Source: Phycisphaerales bacterium UBA7800 (GTDB lineage: Bacteria; Planctomycetota; Phycisphaerae; Phycisphaerales; Phycisphaeraceae). From it: 64,000 nt of DNA. This document shows, in pieces, positions 37,001-45,512 of the stretch (within the stretch, counting starts at the first letter, position 1; each line of letters begins with the position of its first letter). The stretch covers positions 22,539 through 86,538 of the forward strand of contig DLCK01000021.1 of NCBI GenBank assembly GCA_002480565.1, given 5' to 3'. The notes below the pieces were generated by a model that was given only the letters and a program-made list of their open reading frames with translations, did not search any database and was not told where the DNA came from. A program made the position numbers and the translations under genes.

Positions 37001-37348
37001 AACGACAAACCATATGCCCGGTTCCTTGTAGGACAGTTGGGGGAACATCAGCGTCATCAGCGAATTACCGCCGATCTCTTTGGCAGGAGTCATTTGAAAC
37101 AACGGTTCCCAGTCATTACCCAACTCGCTTGAAGGTTTATCCATCAAGACTGTCATCTGCACCGTACCCTGGTCGGCTCTAATAATCCCCGGGGCATAGC
37201 AACTGATTTTCTGTCCATCATTGTGCAACATATCTCCATCAGACTGCTTGCCCCACGACAGCGGTTCTGCAAGGCTTTCCGAGTGTGCCAGAAAATTCAA
37301 AACAATGAGCAAGCAATAAAACAAACGCACGAAGTCATTAAATTTCAT
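34040..37348 (-). CDS. Secreted clan GH-A glycosidase with LamG- and CBM-like domains
   Basis: Exported protein of 1102 residues with a signal peptide ending at SLA-E. A concanavalin/LamG-like domain covers about 40-210 (SFDAGQVVHFAFSWGEQLRVYING). A barrel runs from about 350 to 690 (MGVHWVRMWGV; VHYWEVCNEIDF with the likely acid/base Glu near 482; FWQTEQMWM with the likely nucleophile near 581). From about 745 comes a CBM4-like carbohydrate-binding sandwich (NGSFEDVTGD), then a further beta domain. The geometry resembles GH39/GH5-type enzymes; the family is not assigned. A pseudopilin gene lies 113 bases upstream on the same strand, and the GntR-type regulator of the module is divergent. Confidence 0.8.
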   Translation of the reverse strand: MKFNDFVRLFYCLLIVLNFLAHSESLAEPLSWGKQSDGDMLHNDGQKISCYAPGIIRADQGTVQMTVLMDKPSSELGNDWEPLFQMTPAKEIGGNSLMTLMFPQLSYKEPGIWFVVRSDASSPVSYGKVHYSDVSFDAGQVVHFAFSWGEQLRVYINGKRVGSAAFNQPISPIPAVFHLARVSPFRTQSVKISSIQLEDQQIARDAQQSLDVDTHTTFLVQDALKTVQTFVTPWHKHSKYASVTPHWSPATQSFVLGDEVTFPLLLVNESDRDQQAEIQIKVSQSSGEMVCEQSTKLNIKAMSGFTESNIPITGMPSLPDHYQLETIITIGKAVTQYSSHITVIPTPQLSVSDGKLAQYLGYHYDLSFDAKPLKQMGVHWVRMWGVEPFLWFNAEPVKGQFQWEKADLVIQQVKANDLQLLGLLGNMPRWAAVEPSEDHKAQHPLANVPARWKPRSFDEWENYAGKVMQRYKHDVHYWEVCNEIDFHPPGKPASFSGSTDEYLQMLKRVYKQSRMVSDQTRVLLSGLSLGSVCDPAMATDLIEKGACDSIDIFNMHAYQVMHRVDELTKAVHAIKPGMPFWQTEQMWMNISNQEKRLWLTPAIYLWFMEKGFEKFFTFGFYDMYFNRATLSPTRDHYVNAIFQNQVRACDQYIGKLTFEGDAAFTVRHQLKRTDGKILTVIGSEVGANDLVLAKQNHITAVDLMGHTIPVKMDDIQVKCTVSDMAYIISDQPLVITNVRQSGVTPLMANGSFEDVTGDIDMAGLQAGKAAQWTMRRTDFDPQGSIQLDRDARTGRFAMRVQSSGAGRVYVFEDVKIPAPGDYLFTAHFKKNNPGDSAVPYMSFFNRDENIIKVHQLTDIGSDYQQCRMVIHFDKTPPSPVALILGIFKGVGQLLVDDVNIQAVESMKLLPQQSWNMPLRQTGNWKVAQNLKDADRAIMLCELGALSQLVTLDGVCFELPQVQEQCALVASSDWPGTTTQVNGMKVGQTLKRLFFTQTCMYVGNESGRQLGRYVIHYADGSITEVPIKLDQNIRDWFVPAQLPKEGAPKPAHAFTTAQGIELSVFTMQWINPKPDQKILFIDMQSQAPGVLCLLSLAGERVGL

Positions 37349-37461
37349 AAGGCATCTCTTTCATGATTAAGAACGATCCATCTGCCATTTTTGATCGATT
37401 GACAGCGATCCTCATCAAATATTTGACAAGATCAAGACAAAGAAAAAAAACAGTATTAATT

Positions 37462-38247
37462 TCAGTTAATACCATTCCAGAAGGTATTCAGATCTTCAGG
37501 CTGGACAAAGGGAACCTCAATATCTTCACTGCGAATCGAAGCACCGTGCCCATCCCAAAATGCCACATTCATATTTTGCTGATGAGGCAGCAAGCCCTCG
37601 TTACGATATTCCCAATGTCTCAGATAAGACGTTGTCGCTTCGACACTGTATGCAGCTTCACCTGGTTTGAGAAGTTCATTGATTGGCAAAGCAAAAGACC
37701 GGATGTTGTTCCAACTGGCGTATGTAAAGCCCCGTGACTTCTCATATGTCACCGCAGCAGGAATGTAATTATACCCGTAGGATATTCTGGCTGTCCCGGG
37801 ACTGGTTGCCAATGGGAAACGTCTAATCCCCATTGTTTTGGTAACCGGACAGTGAAAGACATTCTTATCCGCTCCAGTGTTGCCTTGAAAGTCATTTTCA
37901 GGATAAATAAAGCGATTGCTGGCATACCCCAGATAAGTCCAGATACTGTAAAAATACCAGTCCTCCTGATCAGTGACATCACCATCGTTGTTGCGATCCA
38001 TAGTTGTAGGCGAGACACGGTCTTTATAGTCACCGGAATACGCGATACTGGCCATAATCAACTGTCGTTGATTAACCGAACAGATGCTGCGTCTTGCCGA
38101 CTCACGAGCAGCCCCCAGTGCGGGTAGGAGAATACTGATCAAGAGCGCAATAATGGAAATCACCACCAGCAATTCAATGAGTGTGAAGCCAGTGCGTGAC
38201 GAATCATCATCGACTACCAAAGCGTGTTGTTGTGCACAGTGGGTCAT
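37462..38247 (-). CDS. Pseudopilin-like protein (copy 6)
   Basis: Protein of 261 residues; AAGGAA lies 5 bases before the ATG and a TATAAT sequence just upstream of that. TGFTLIELLVVISIIALL has canonical Gly before the cleavage point. The C-terminus has H-x9-DG exactly (PHQQNMNVAFWDGHG), the spacing that names the prepilin-associated H-X9-DG family. It is the first gene of a two-gene operon with the GH-A glycosidase and is divergent from the GntR-type regulator at 38485. Confidence 0.92.
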   Translation of the reverse strand: MTHCAQQHALVVDDDSSRTGFTLIELLVVISIIALLISILLPALGAARESARRSICSVNQRQLIMASIAYSGDYKDRVSPTTMDRNNDGDVTDQEDWYFYSIWTYLGYASNRFIYPENDFQGNTGADKNVFHCPVTKTMGIRRFPLATSPGTARISYGYNYIPAAVTYEKSRGFTYASWNNIRSFALPINELLKPGEAAYSVEATTSYLRHWEYRNEGLLPHQQNMNVAFWDGHGASIRSEDIEVPFVQPEDLNTFWNGIN

Positions 38248-38320
38248 CGCATTTCCTTATTATATCTTCAAGTCAACAGTATTAGCCTAACCACAGCCAG
38301 AAACGGCCTCGCATGACATA

Positions 38321-38392
38321 TCTATTACAATAGAACACTTATGCTTTTATTTCCACAAAACCATCGCATACTTTTCATTTTTGTCGTATAAT
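38321..38392 (+). promoter_or_regulatory. TCTATT-AC-AATAGA palindrome and TATAAT -10 in the divergent region
   Basis: A perfect inverted repeat TCTATTACAATAGA (38321-38334) lies between the pseudopilin and GntR genes. A consensus -10 TATAAT (38387-38392, plus strand) is present without a clear -35. The half-site AATAGAA also makes up the direct repeats in front of the paralogous regulator at 43742-44863, so this is the likely operator. Confidence 0.5.
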
Positions 38393-38484
38393 TCCTGTAT
38401 TGAAATGACATCACCCCTTGCATTATTCTTTATAACACCATTACACTTTTCACACAAACCATTTACGCAATCATCAGTACCGAC

Positions 38485-39681
38485 ATGAATACCGACACCC
38501 TTGGAACCCGATTGCCCGTCTATCAACAACTGGCGATCCAAATTAAAAAACGGATCAAGCAAGGTGAATATCCTACTGGCACTCGACTGCCCACCCTGCG
38601 CGGTCTGTGTAGTGAATATGGCGCGAGTCTCAATGCCATGCAACGCGCACTTCGTGAACTCGAAGGCCAGCGCATCATAGAAAGTCGTCATGGTGTCGGC
38701 ACGTGGGTCACTGAACAATCTGAATGCAACAACTCCGCACTGCTCTTTGGATTCATCCAGCCATTCTATTCGCTGTTCTCAACGGTGGTCTATCACATAC
38801 TTGAATCCACATTGGAAGACCGGGCGAATCTGTGCATCATGCGGACTTCACGCAATGATCCGGCACGAGAAAAATCAATCATTGATCAACTGCTGGCCAA
38901 CCGCATCAACGGCATCCTACTCTGGCCGACGGAAAACGACCGAAACGGCGATTATCTCGCAAAGGTGGCGCAACAGGTCCCCCTGGTCATTGTCGATGAC
39001 AGTGTTCCCGGACTCGACGGTCCATCCGTGGTACTGGATTATGCCAGTCTTGGGCGGGATATCGCAACATGGATGCATGCGCATCATGCCAAGCGCATTT
39101 TGTATATCAACGATCCGCTTCCCATCTCTACCTATCGAGAACACCTGGAAAACTTTGAGAACACTATCAAACAACTCGGTCTTCAAAATGGGTACGAAAA
39201 AATCGATCTCCCCCTGGTGGATATGGATAATCAATTCAACAACAGTGTCGAAGATGCTTTTGTCGGCGCGTTTGCCAAACTCAATAAGCTTATTAAACGC
39301 AAACGTATTGATGCGATCTTTTGCCCGCAGTGGTCCTTCATGGCTGAGTGGCTTAATCAAAAAGACACGCCTAAACAAGCAACAGACATTCATATCCATA
39401 CACTCACGTCAGACACTTTAAGCCAACGTATCAATCGCAAACTTCATCAATTGGGCTTTTTGTGTTGGCATGGCTCTGCCACTGAAATGTTAAATCGTGG
39501 CATGGACCTGCTTCAGGAAATGGCGCACACCCGCAAACCGCTGCGCATGAAAGTCCGCATCGCGTTTTCCAGTCCTAAGGACGTGCCGCATCAGCCCTCA
39601 TCAAGCATACCTGCGGGAATACCCGGATACGGGCCAAGCAACTTTGAACACGCTCCAATCAAGTCAACCCATCACAAGTAA
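38485..39681 (+). CDS. GntR-family regulator with LacI-like sensor domain
   Basis: Regulator of 398 residues. GntR winged helix at about 10-75 (LPVYQQLAIQIKKRIKQGEY, TGTRLPTLRGLCSEYGASLN, ESRHGVGTWV), then a periplasmic-binding-like sensor (FGFIQPFYSLF onward). It is clearly paralogous to the regulator at 43742-44863: both share PSVVLD, a DPLP-x-S-x-YR segment and a NGILLWP/QGLMVWP strand. It is divergent from its pseudopilin/glycosidase operon. The C-terminal 40 residues after the sensor are Pro/Ser-rich. Effector unknown. Confidence 0.9.
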   Translation: MNTDTLGTRLPVYQQLAIQIKKRIKQGEYPTGTRLPTLRGLCSEYGASLNAMQRALRELEGQRIIESRHGVGTWVTEQSECNNSALLFGFIQPFYSLFSTVVYHILESTLEDRANLCIMRTSRNDPAREKSIIDQLLANRINGILLWPTENDRNGDYLAKVAQQVPLVIVDDSVPGLDGPSVVLDYASLGRDIATWMHAHHAKRILYINDPLPISTYREHLENFENTIKQLGLQNGYEKIDLPLVDMDNQFNNSVEDAFVGAFAKLNKLIKRKRIDAIFCPQWSFMAEWLNQKDTPKQATDIHIHTLTSDTLSQRINRKLHQLGFLCWHGSATEMLNRGMDLLQEMAHTRKPLRMKVRIAFSSPKDVPHQPSSSIPAGIPGYGPSNFEHAPIKSTHHK

Positions 39682-39993
39682 TGACTCGTTCGTTTTTCGT
39701 CATCATTGCAATAGATTGCGTGCAGATTCAGTGTCTACGGGTGGCATTAAATCACTTAACACCTTCGCATATTCCCTGGCAAGTTATATCTCATGTGGAT
39801 GGTGATATCCGCTTTTCGGTGTTAAGCATTGTCGGTACCTGTCATGAGATTATCTCATTAAATACCGAGTAGATTTTCGGGACAGGTCCACATTTTCTTA
39901 CATCACTTAAGCAACATGATCAGACGAACATCAATGATTGATCTTTTGGATATCAATGACGCGTCTGAGAGTCACGGGGTCTTGTGAGTTGAA
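39682..39993. other. Gene-free stretch between convergent genes, with a palindrome
   Basis: 312 bases between convergent genes. It contains the perfect palindrome ATGAGATTATCTCAT (39844-39858) and a wider pair TTAACACC (about 39757-39764) / GGTGTTAA (about 39817-39824) that could pair across about 50 bases. A 63-codon frame starts in the GntR stop (TAATG) but has no family resemblance. No terminator with a T-run is seen. Confidence 0.4.
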
Positions 39994-42906
39994 TTACCGA
40001 TCTTTGTCACCAAGCGTAATGAAGAACACTGGATCATCTGCCGAGACTGCAAGCACATCATCACAGGTGCCGGACTTGAAGATTTCGTGCTTGAAGTTGA
40101 CCATCTCAAATTTCCGATCCTTTAACCAATCGCCCTGAATATGAACGGCAAGACGTTTAATGTCGATAGGCAAATGTCCCTTGTCGACGACTGCCTGAAC
40201 CAGACCTAACCGCCATTTTTTTGTCATGCGGTCAGGCTTGAATTTCAATCCCATGTTCTGACTGTTACCCAGCAAAGTGATCAAAATCTGTTTTGACTGA
40301 TCCAACGGCAAACCGTCTTCAGCGATAATGCTGATGCTGGCAAAGTTTCGATTTATGCCTGTGACAGTGGTATTTTTAAACACGACCGTCGGCTTGGTGA
40401 TAAAGCCACAGTACACTTTAGCAGCCGGTGCGTCGATTTTTACAAAGCTCTGATTGTGGTTCTGCCAATTGAATGTGGTGAATGAACCCATCTGCAGGAT
40501 GCGTTCGGTGGACTTATCGAGTTTAGGCCAAAGGGTCTGGTGACGTGTGATGTCGTAACTCACACGCAGACCTTGCTGCCAACTGCTACGGCGAAGTTCG
40601 GTGATATGTTTAAGATCGATGTTCGCCTGCTCCCCACCCTCAAGCAGTGCATCAGCGCCATAGATTAACGCCAACGGTGCCTCTGCCCGATCCAGCGCAC
40701 CGGACTTGTACAACGCGCCAGCACTCTTGATTGCAGCGAGTTTGACTTCATCATTCGCCATCACCAACCCCGCGTTGGGATAACCACCAGCCATCGGTAA
40801 TAGTCGATTACCATAGTCTGCATGTTTTTTCAGATCACCATAGGACGTGTAATTATCCCACTGAAAAAAACACGCTCCATCCCAATCCTGATTGATGCAG
40901 TTCAGTGCAATCCGCAAAGGATAGTAAGTTTTAAACGGGTTGGGGCGATGATCGCCCACTTCGTAAAACAGGTTGGGTTTGCCAGCAACGGTGAACAGAT
41001 CACCATGACGTTCAAGCATGGGCATCTGATTCAAACGAGAGACAAACGGATAATTCGGATCGTCTTTGGCAATCTCATTTTGGCGTGTGGCAAAGCCGTA
41101 GTTGCCAAAGCAGTAAAAATCACCCATCGACAACGATGCATGCATGGGAATGTTTTCACCTGCACCGCCTGAGATGTTGATTGGAACCTGTGCGATGCCT
41201 TTGCCCAACGCGCGGACGTCCGCGGTGAAGCGTTGGTAATGATCACTGATGCGTGCGTAAATGAAGCGGTGAACGTCATGCAGTCGCTTACGAGGCAAGT
41301 CGGACTGGATGTTGGCATCGTAATCCGTGGTGGCACCGGCCTCTGTTTTTTCATGAGCATCCAATGCGACAGGCGCGAATGCGATATTGGCCATGGACAG
41401 TGATTCACCCTTTTGGAGTTTGCCCCATGCCTTATGCAGTGCCGCATCGGAGTGGTAGGTGTGCTTGAGCCATGCGTTGAATTTTTCGGTAATGCGATCC
41501 TGAAAGTACTGCGGCAGTCGGGCATAGAGTCCGCCGTAAATGAGTTCCAATGCCAGGCGATTCTCGTTACCGATTTCGTGCAGGGCGATGGCTTCATCAT
41601 CGGCATAGCGTTTACCGGTGTAGGGATTGACGTGATTGAGAACGGCCTTGGCGTAGGCGACGTGGGTCGCGTAGGCATGGTCATCGAAATAAGGCAGCAT
41701 TTTGTATCCGCCCATTTTACTCAGTTGCGCAATTGCCTGAGCCCATGCTTTTTTGTTCGGACCACCGAGTAGATCGTAGTCATCCGGCAGATACGGTCGA
41801 TTCATCGTGCCGGGGCGATCGAAGGTGAACCAGAAAAAGATGTTCTGCTTTTTGGCCTGAGCGAAGACATAATCGAAACGTTCGAGTTTAGAGTCCACAT
41901 TTTTCTGTGTAGCTGGAACCGTGTAGCTGTTGGTGCGGTTCTCGCCGCTGAGCCAGATCGGTGCGTCGAGATTCAAGCGAATGGTGTTTACACCTAGTAT
42001 TTTAAGGCGTTCGAGCATAAGGTCGGATTGTTGATGATCGCGAAGGTTGCCATAGGGATGACAGAAGTTCACGCCCCAGACTTTAAGTCGCTTGCCGTCG
42101 TAGGTCAGGTGCTTGTCCTGAATGGTGACGAACTTGCCGTCTTGGATGATGTGTTCGTCAACAGGCAGTTGAGCCAGTGTCATGTTTTTACGAATTTGAT
42201 TTGTTCTACTCACGAGCCTGGTATCTTTGGCAGCAAGAATGGTCAGGGCAATTTGTTTCATACCTTCGTCACCCGGATGCCAGCGGACACCATCGTCGGA
42301 GAACGGGCAGTTAGGTTCCCTGCCTGCTTGCAGGTGACCGTGTTGGGCAATCTGGACGAAATATGCGTCTTGGTTATGAGCTGCATCTTTGATAAACGGT
42401 GAGATTTTAAGGTGCTTGCCCAAGCCCCATGGACCGACGCAGATGATGTTGTCGGTGACGTGTTTTTTCAGATCAATGAGCATCTGTTCGTAGGGTTTTT
42501 GAAATTCGTCAGCAGTGGCTTTTCCGCGGTAGTTGTCGCCAAGTTCGATAATGATCAGATCAGCTTTTTCCTTGAGCAGATGGTCATGGCCGGTCATGGC
42601 TGCTTCGTTTTGGATTCGCTTGATGGTATAGGTATGCTTGATGTCGGGATCGCGTCTGTCCAACTCCGCGAGCAGGACGTGAACATAGTCTTTGTCCTCA
42701 GCGGAAGCTGCCATCCCCCACTTACCAGTCCAGTTTCGCTTTTTGACCGGGCCATGGTGACTGATACTGTTACCGATGATGAGGATGTGTTTGACGTTGG
42801 CAAAGGGGTTTTGTTTTTGTGATGCGTCCTCGGCAAAGCCAGTGTTGGTGAATAGTGCAAATGTGAACAGAGTGATCGCCGTGATGGTTTTGAGTATGGT
42901 GTTCAT
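39994..42906 (-). CDS. SGNH hydrolase fused to a clan GH-A glycosidase
   Basis: Exported fusion of 970 residues with a signal peptide ending at GFA-E. The N-terminal domain (about 35-235) is an SGNH-type esterase/lipase: IIGNSISHHG (block I, nucleophile Ser), ELGDNYRGK (block III Asn) and DGVRWHPGDEG (block V Asp-x3-His). The C-terminal part is a TIM-barrel glycosidase (LTYDGKRLKVWGVNFCHPYG, then TIRLNLDAPIW). Candidate acid/base Glu lies in LHEIGNEN near 445 and nucleophile Glu in LFYEVGD near 646. One polypeptide may thus deacylate and cleave a decorated glycan. It follows a pseudopilin gene by 29 bases. Confidence 0.8.
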   Translation of the reverse strand: MNTILKTITAITLFTFALFTNTGFAEDASQKQNPFANVKHILIIGNSISHHGPVKKRNWTGKWGMAASAEDKDYVHVLLAELDRRDPDIKHTYTIKRIQNEAAMTGHDHLLKEKADLIIIELGDNYRGKATADEFQKPYEQMLIDLKKHVTDNIICVGPWGLGKHLKISPFIKDAAHNQDAYFVQIAQHGHLQAGREPNCPFSDDGVRWHPGDEGMKQIALTILAAKDTRLVSRTNQIRKNMTLAQLPVDEHIIQDGKFVTIQDKHLTYDGKRLKVWGVNFCHPYGNLRDHQQSDLMLERLKILGVNTIRLNLDAPIWLSGENRTNSYTVPATQKNVDSKLERFDYVFAQAKKQNIFFWFTFDRPGTMNRPYLPDDYDLLGGPNKKAWAQAIAQLSKMGGYKMLPYFDDHAYATHVAYAKAVLNHVNPYTGKRYADDEAIALHEIGNENRLALELIYGGLYARLPQYFQDRITEKFNAWLKHTYHSDAALHKAWGKLQKGESLSMANIAFAPVALDAHEKTEAGATTDYDANIQSDLPRKRLHDVHRFIYARISDHYQRFTADVRALGKGIAQVPINISGGAGENIPMHASLSMGDFYCFGNYGFATRQNEIAKDDPNYPFVSRLNQMPMLERHGDLFTVAGKPNLFYEVGDHRPNPFKTYYPLRIALNCINQDWDGACFFQWDNYTSYGDLKKHADYGNRLLPMAGGYPNAGLVMANDEVKLAAIKSAGALYKSGALDRAEAPLALIYGADALLEGGEQANIDLKHITELRRSSWQQGLRVSYDITRHQTLWPKLDKSTERILQMGSFTTFNWQNHNQSFVKIDAPAAKVYCGFITKPTVVFKNTTVTGINRNFASISIIAEDGLPLDQSKQILITLLGNSQNMGLKFKPDRMTKKWRLGLVQAVVDKGHLPIDIKRLAVHIQGDWLKDRKFEMVNFKHEIFKSGTCDDVLAVSADDPVFFITLGDKDR

Positions 42907-42935
42907 CTTGTTATCAATTTGAAATAGACTTGAAG

Positions 42936-43712
42936 TTAAAACCAGACATCCCGGTTACTGGTGAAATATTGAGTATTGATGCGGTATCGCCATGCGGTAA
43001 AGGTGCCGTTGTCACCGATTCTTTCGACGCGTGGAATACGTTGGGCATGTCCATCGACAAAGAAGAAATTGTCCGCATCCATATCGTCATGAGGAAAAAC
43101 AGTGTTGGTTTGCGGGTGAAAGTTTTCAGCACAAGCCAGCGGGTAGAGATGGTACGGCGAAATACAGTCACCCATTAACGGCGTTTTGGTTTGCTGGTCG
43201 ATGTGTTGGATTTTGTAGGGTTCAAGCTGGAAGTTTTCACTGCCGTGGTTGCCATAGTGTCCACCGAGCAGTCGATTAAAGCCGTAGGACGGTTCGTTGA
43301 ACATGGTGCCGACTTCTTCGCTGACGAAGGTGGGTTGTTCCTTGCTGGAGGGGCACCGCCAAATACTGCCCGGTGGTGTTCGGTTGTATTTCCAGACGTT
43401 GGCATCGCGGGTACTGAGGTATCTGCCGACGGACGCGATCCAATTGTCGGTTTTGTTGGCTGGCGAGAAACCGCTTGCACCCGTGGGACTGTAGTCACCG
43501 GTGTGCGGCAGGCTTTGGCGATTGTCCTGTGCATAGACAAAGACGACCGCCCCCAGTTGCCGAACATTGGCCAAGCAGCGGATCGCGTATGAAGTTTGCC
43601 GCGCCTTGGATAGTGCAGGCAACAGGATCGCAATGAGCAACGAGACGATGCTGATGACCACCAATAGTTCGATGAGTGTGAAGGCGTGTTTGGTTTTGCA
43701 GTGCGTGGACAT
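42936..43712 (-). CDS. Pseudopilin-like protein (copy 7)
   Basis: Protein of 258 residues. The start ATG 43710-43712 has AAAGG 8 bases upstream and is preferred to 43730. HAFTLIELLVVISIVSLL has Ala before the cleavage point, and the C-terminal signature is FFVDGHAQRIP. It lies between the GntR regulator gene (29 bases upstream) and the SGNH-GH gene (29 bases downstream) on the same strand. This makes the most compact regulator/pseudopilin/enzyme operon in the window. Confidence 0.92.
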   Translation of the reverse strand: MSTHCKTKHAFTLIELLVVISIVSLLIAILLPALSKARQTSYAIRCLANVRQLGAVVFVYAQDNRQSLPHTGDYSPTGASGFSPANKTDNWIASVGRYLSTRDANVWKYNRTPPGSIWRCPSSKEQPTFVSEEVGTMFNEPSYGFNRLLGGHYGNHGSENFQLEPYKIQHIDQQTKTPLMGDCISPYHLYPLACAENFHPQTNTVFPHDDMDADNFFFVDGHAQRIPRVERIGDNGTFTAWRYRINTQYFTSNRDVWF

Positions 43713-43741
43713 AAGTTGAACCTTTCGCAAGTCCAGCCGAC

Positions 43742-44863
43742 TTACTCGCAGGTGATCTGAGCATTGTGTGCGGATTGGGTACAGTCCGAGAAAGTCAGTC
43801 GGTGTTGGCGACGGTGCTTGCTTCGCAGATGAACCATTTCGTCAAGCAAAGTGATGCCACGTTCGAGCATTTGCTGGTATGGGCCGACCCATCGCCTGGG
43901 ATTGAGTTGGTAGAACGGCAGGGTTCGGCACTCGGGCCGATTGTGCGTGATACTCACTATTTGACTGACCGGCTCGTTTTGTACCAATGGCGAATTGGCG
44001 TACACCAGATCCAGATATAGATCCTGTGGGCAGACCAAGGCCTGATACGATTGGCCGGACATCAACTCGGAAAGTTGCTTCTGGGCCTGCTGGATTGAAG
44101 CGAGTGGATTGGATTTGTAGTCGGTGCTGAACTGAGTCGTGGACACCGGTGCAAAGTCAAAGCCGCGGTTGCTGGTTAATGTGTCTCGCATGCCCTGATA
44201 CATCTGCCGATAGGAACTCACAGGCAGCGGGTCTTCGAGAATCAATGCCCGGTCGATCCCCTGGCTACGGAGTCGGCGGATGATGTTGCAACCTAAATCA
44301 TGCCAATCCAACACCACACTTGGGGCATCGACACCTTGCACGGTTCGATCGACAAAGACCAGTGAAACTTCTCTGGCAACCTGATTGAAAAAGTCCGCAT
44401 TCTCATCCGATCGCACTGGCCAGACCATCAGCCCCTGTACACCAGCTTCTACGACTGACTCGATGGCCTGACGCTCTTGAGCTGGATCACGATCGCTAAG
44501 CCGTGAGACACAGTGATCCGCCCGGCCGGACATCGCGTTGGCAAGGAAGGCCTGGATGTCGCCGTAAAAATCGTCTGTAGCCTTGTAAGGTGTGATGAAG
44601 GCGAAGTTCAGCGGCTTGGACTTTTGCTTTGCTGCAGCATCGAGCACGCGAATGCCATGGCCTTGAGCCCCTTCGAGAATCGACTCATGCTGGAGAATCT
44701 TGATTGCCCGGTACACCGCGTTGGGTGTTGCCCCCAACTCGTCAGCCAACACCCGCACCGAAGGCAGCAATTCGCCCGTGCGATAATGTTGTGTCTGCAC
44801 CCGCTGACGGATCAGGCGGGCGATCTTCTGGTGTTTGGAAAGTCGGCTGGGGGCAGTAAGCAT
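43742..44863 (-). CDS. GntR-family regulator with LacI-like sensor domain
   Basis: Regulator of 373 residues: GntR winged helix at about 10-75 (KIARLIRQRVQTQHYRTGELLPSV, ADELGATPNAVYRAI, GHGIRVL) and a periplasmic-binding-like sensor (LNFAFITPYKATDDF onward). It is paralogous to the regulator at 38485 (shared PSVVLD and DPLPVSSYR). It opens its operon. Two near-identical direct repeats end only 9 bases from the ATG, indicating tight autoregulation. Confidence 0.9.
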   Translation of the reverse strand: MLTAPSRLSKHQKIARLIRQRVQTQHYRTGELLPSVRVLADELGATPNAVYRAIKILQHESILEGAQGHGIRVLDAAAKQKSKPLNFAFITPYKATDDFYGDIQAFLANAMSGRADHCVSRLSDRDPAQERQAIESVVEAGVQGLMVWPVRSDENADFFNQVAREVSLVFVDRTVQGVDAPSVVLDWHDLGCNIIRRLRSQGIDRALILEDPLPVSSYRQMYQGMRDTLTSNRGFDFAPVSTTQFSTDYKSNPLASIQQAQKQLSELMSGQSYQALVCPQDLYLDLVYANSPLVQNEPVSQIVSITHNRPECRTLPFYQLNPRRWVGPYQQMLERGITLLDEMVHLRSKHRRQHRLTFSDCTQSAHNAQITCE

Positions 44864-44871
44864 TAGAATAT

Positions 44872-44918
44872 TTTCAGAACAATAGAATAGTTTTGTTTCA
44901 GAATAATAGAACAGTCAA
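44872..44918 (-). promoter_or_regulatory. Tandem direct-repeat operators before the GntR gene
   Basis: TTTCAGAACAATAGAATAG (44872-44890) and TTTCAGAATAATAGAACAG (44896-44914) match at 17 of 19 positions and are offset by 24 bases, about two helical turns plus three bases. A minus-strand TTGACT (44913-44918) may be the -35; no good -10 is seen at normal spacing. The core AATAGAA also occurs in the palindrome at 38321-38334. Confidence 0.65.
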
Positions 44919-45162
44919 GTAGTACAGGTCAAGGTTGAAGCTAAAAAAATTTAAAACCTGAGTTTTGAATAAGACAAGTGTAGAACTGGAAAGGGGTTTG
45001 TGATTAGAGCAACAATACAGGCTAATGGAAAAGGGTAAAATTCTGGAATTCACCCCGAATCGTAATCCCACATTACCAATCTCTGGTCAATTGGGATAGC
45101 AAGCCCCTTATTCCAAATACAGGCGTGGAACTAGTAGGATAAAACCATGGATAAATGCATCA
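44919..45162. other. Intergenic stretch without recognised features
   Basis: The remaining part of a 299-base gap between the GntR start and the glycosidase fragment. It is AT-rich on the left. No gene start, terminator or further copy of the AATAGAA repeat is seen. Confidence 0.5.
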
Positions 45163-45512
45163 CTATTGAACAGCGTCTTCTTTGACTTTGATCTTGTACA
45201 CGTGACGAGAATGGCTGGAGAACTTGTCAATAAATTGTCCAGCAGTCACCTCAACCGCGCGATCCTCAAACAACACCTGAGCTTCAGAAGCATAGGTCCA
45301 TCCAGTGGGCAGGATGAAGTTGACCCTGTTCATTGGCTTGGCGTCGATGTTGCAGGCGATGACGTAAGCATAACCGTTGTGCAGACGCGTAGTGTTTCGC
45401 AAGAGTTGGGGGTCAGCTAAAGAGATTGTCTGCCCGATTTGTTGTTCTGAAAGTAATACGTCAGACAGGCTCTGGATTTCTTTATTGAGTTGGATGAAGG
45501 CCTGCCAGTTGG
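45163..45512 (-). pseudogene. C-terminal fragment of a secreted glycoside hydrolase
   Basis: About 116 codons of a C-terminal glycosidase domain: NWQAFIQLNKEIQSLSDVLL, then YVIACNI, then AQVLFEDRAVEV and FSSHSRHVYKI. This pattern (free-standing ALS-type helix, then a small beta-sandwich ending in HVY) is typical of the tail of several clan GH-A agarase-like enzymes. The reading frame continues upstream to an ATG at 45582, but from about 45513 the DNA is transposase sequence read on the wrong strand. The true N-terminal part is therefore lost. The natural stop at 45163 is preserved. Confidence 0.75.

Noticed and set aside
38690..39421. A 243-codon plus-strand frame overlapping the GntR-type gene
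   Set aside because: An alternative frame of the regulator; Ser/Trp/Arg-rich composition and no start signal.
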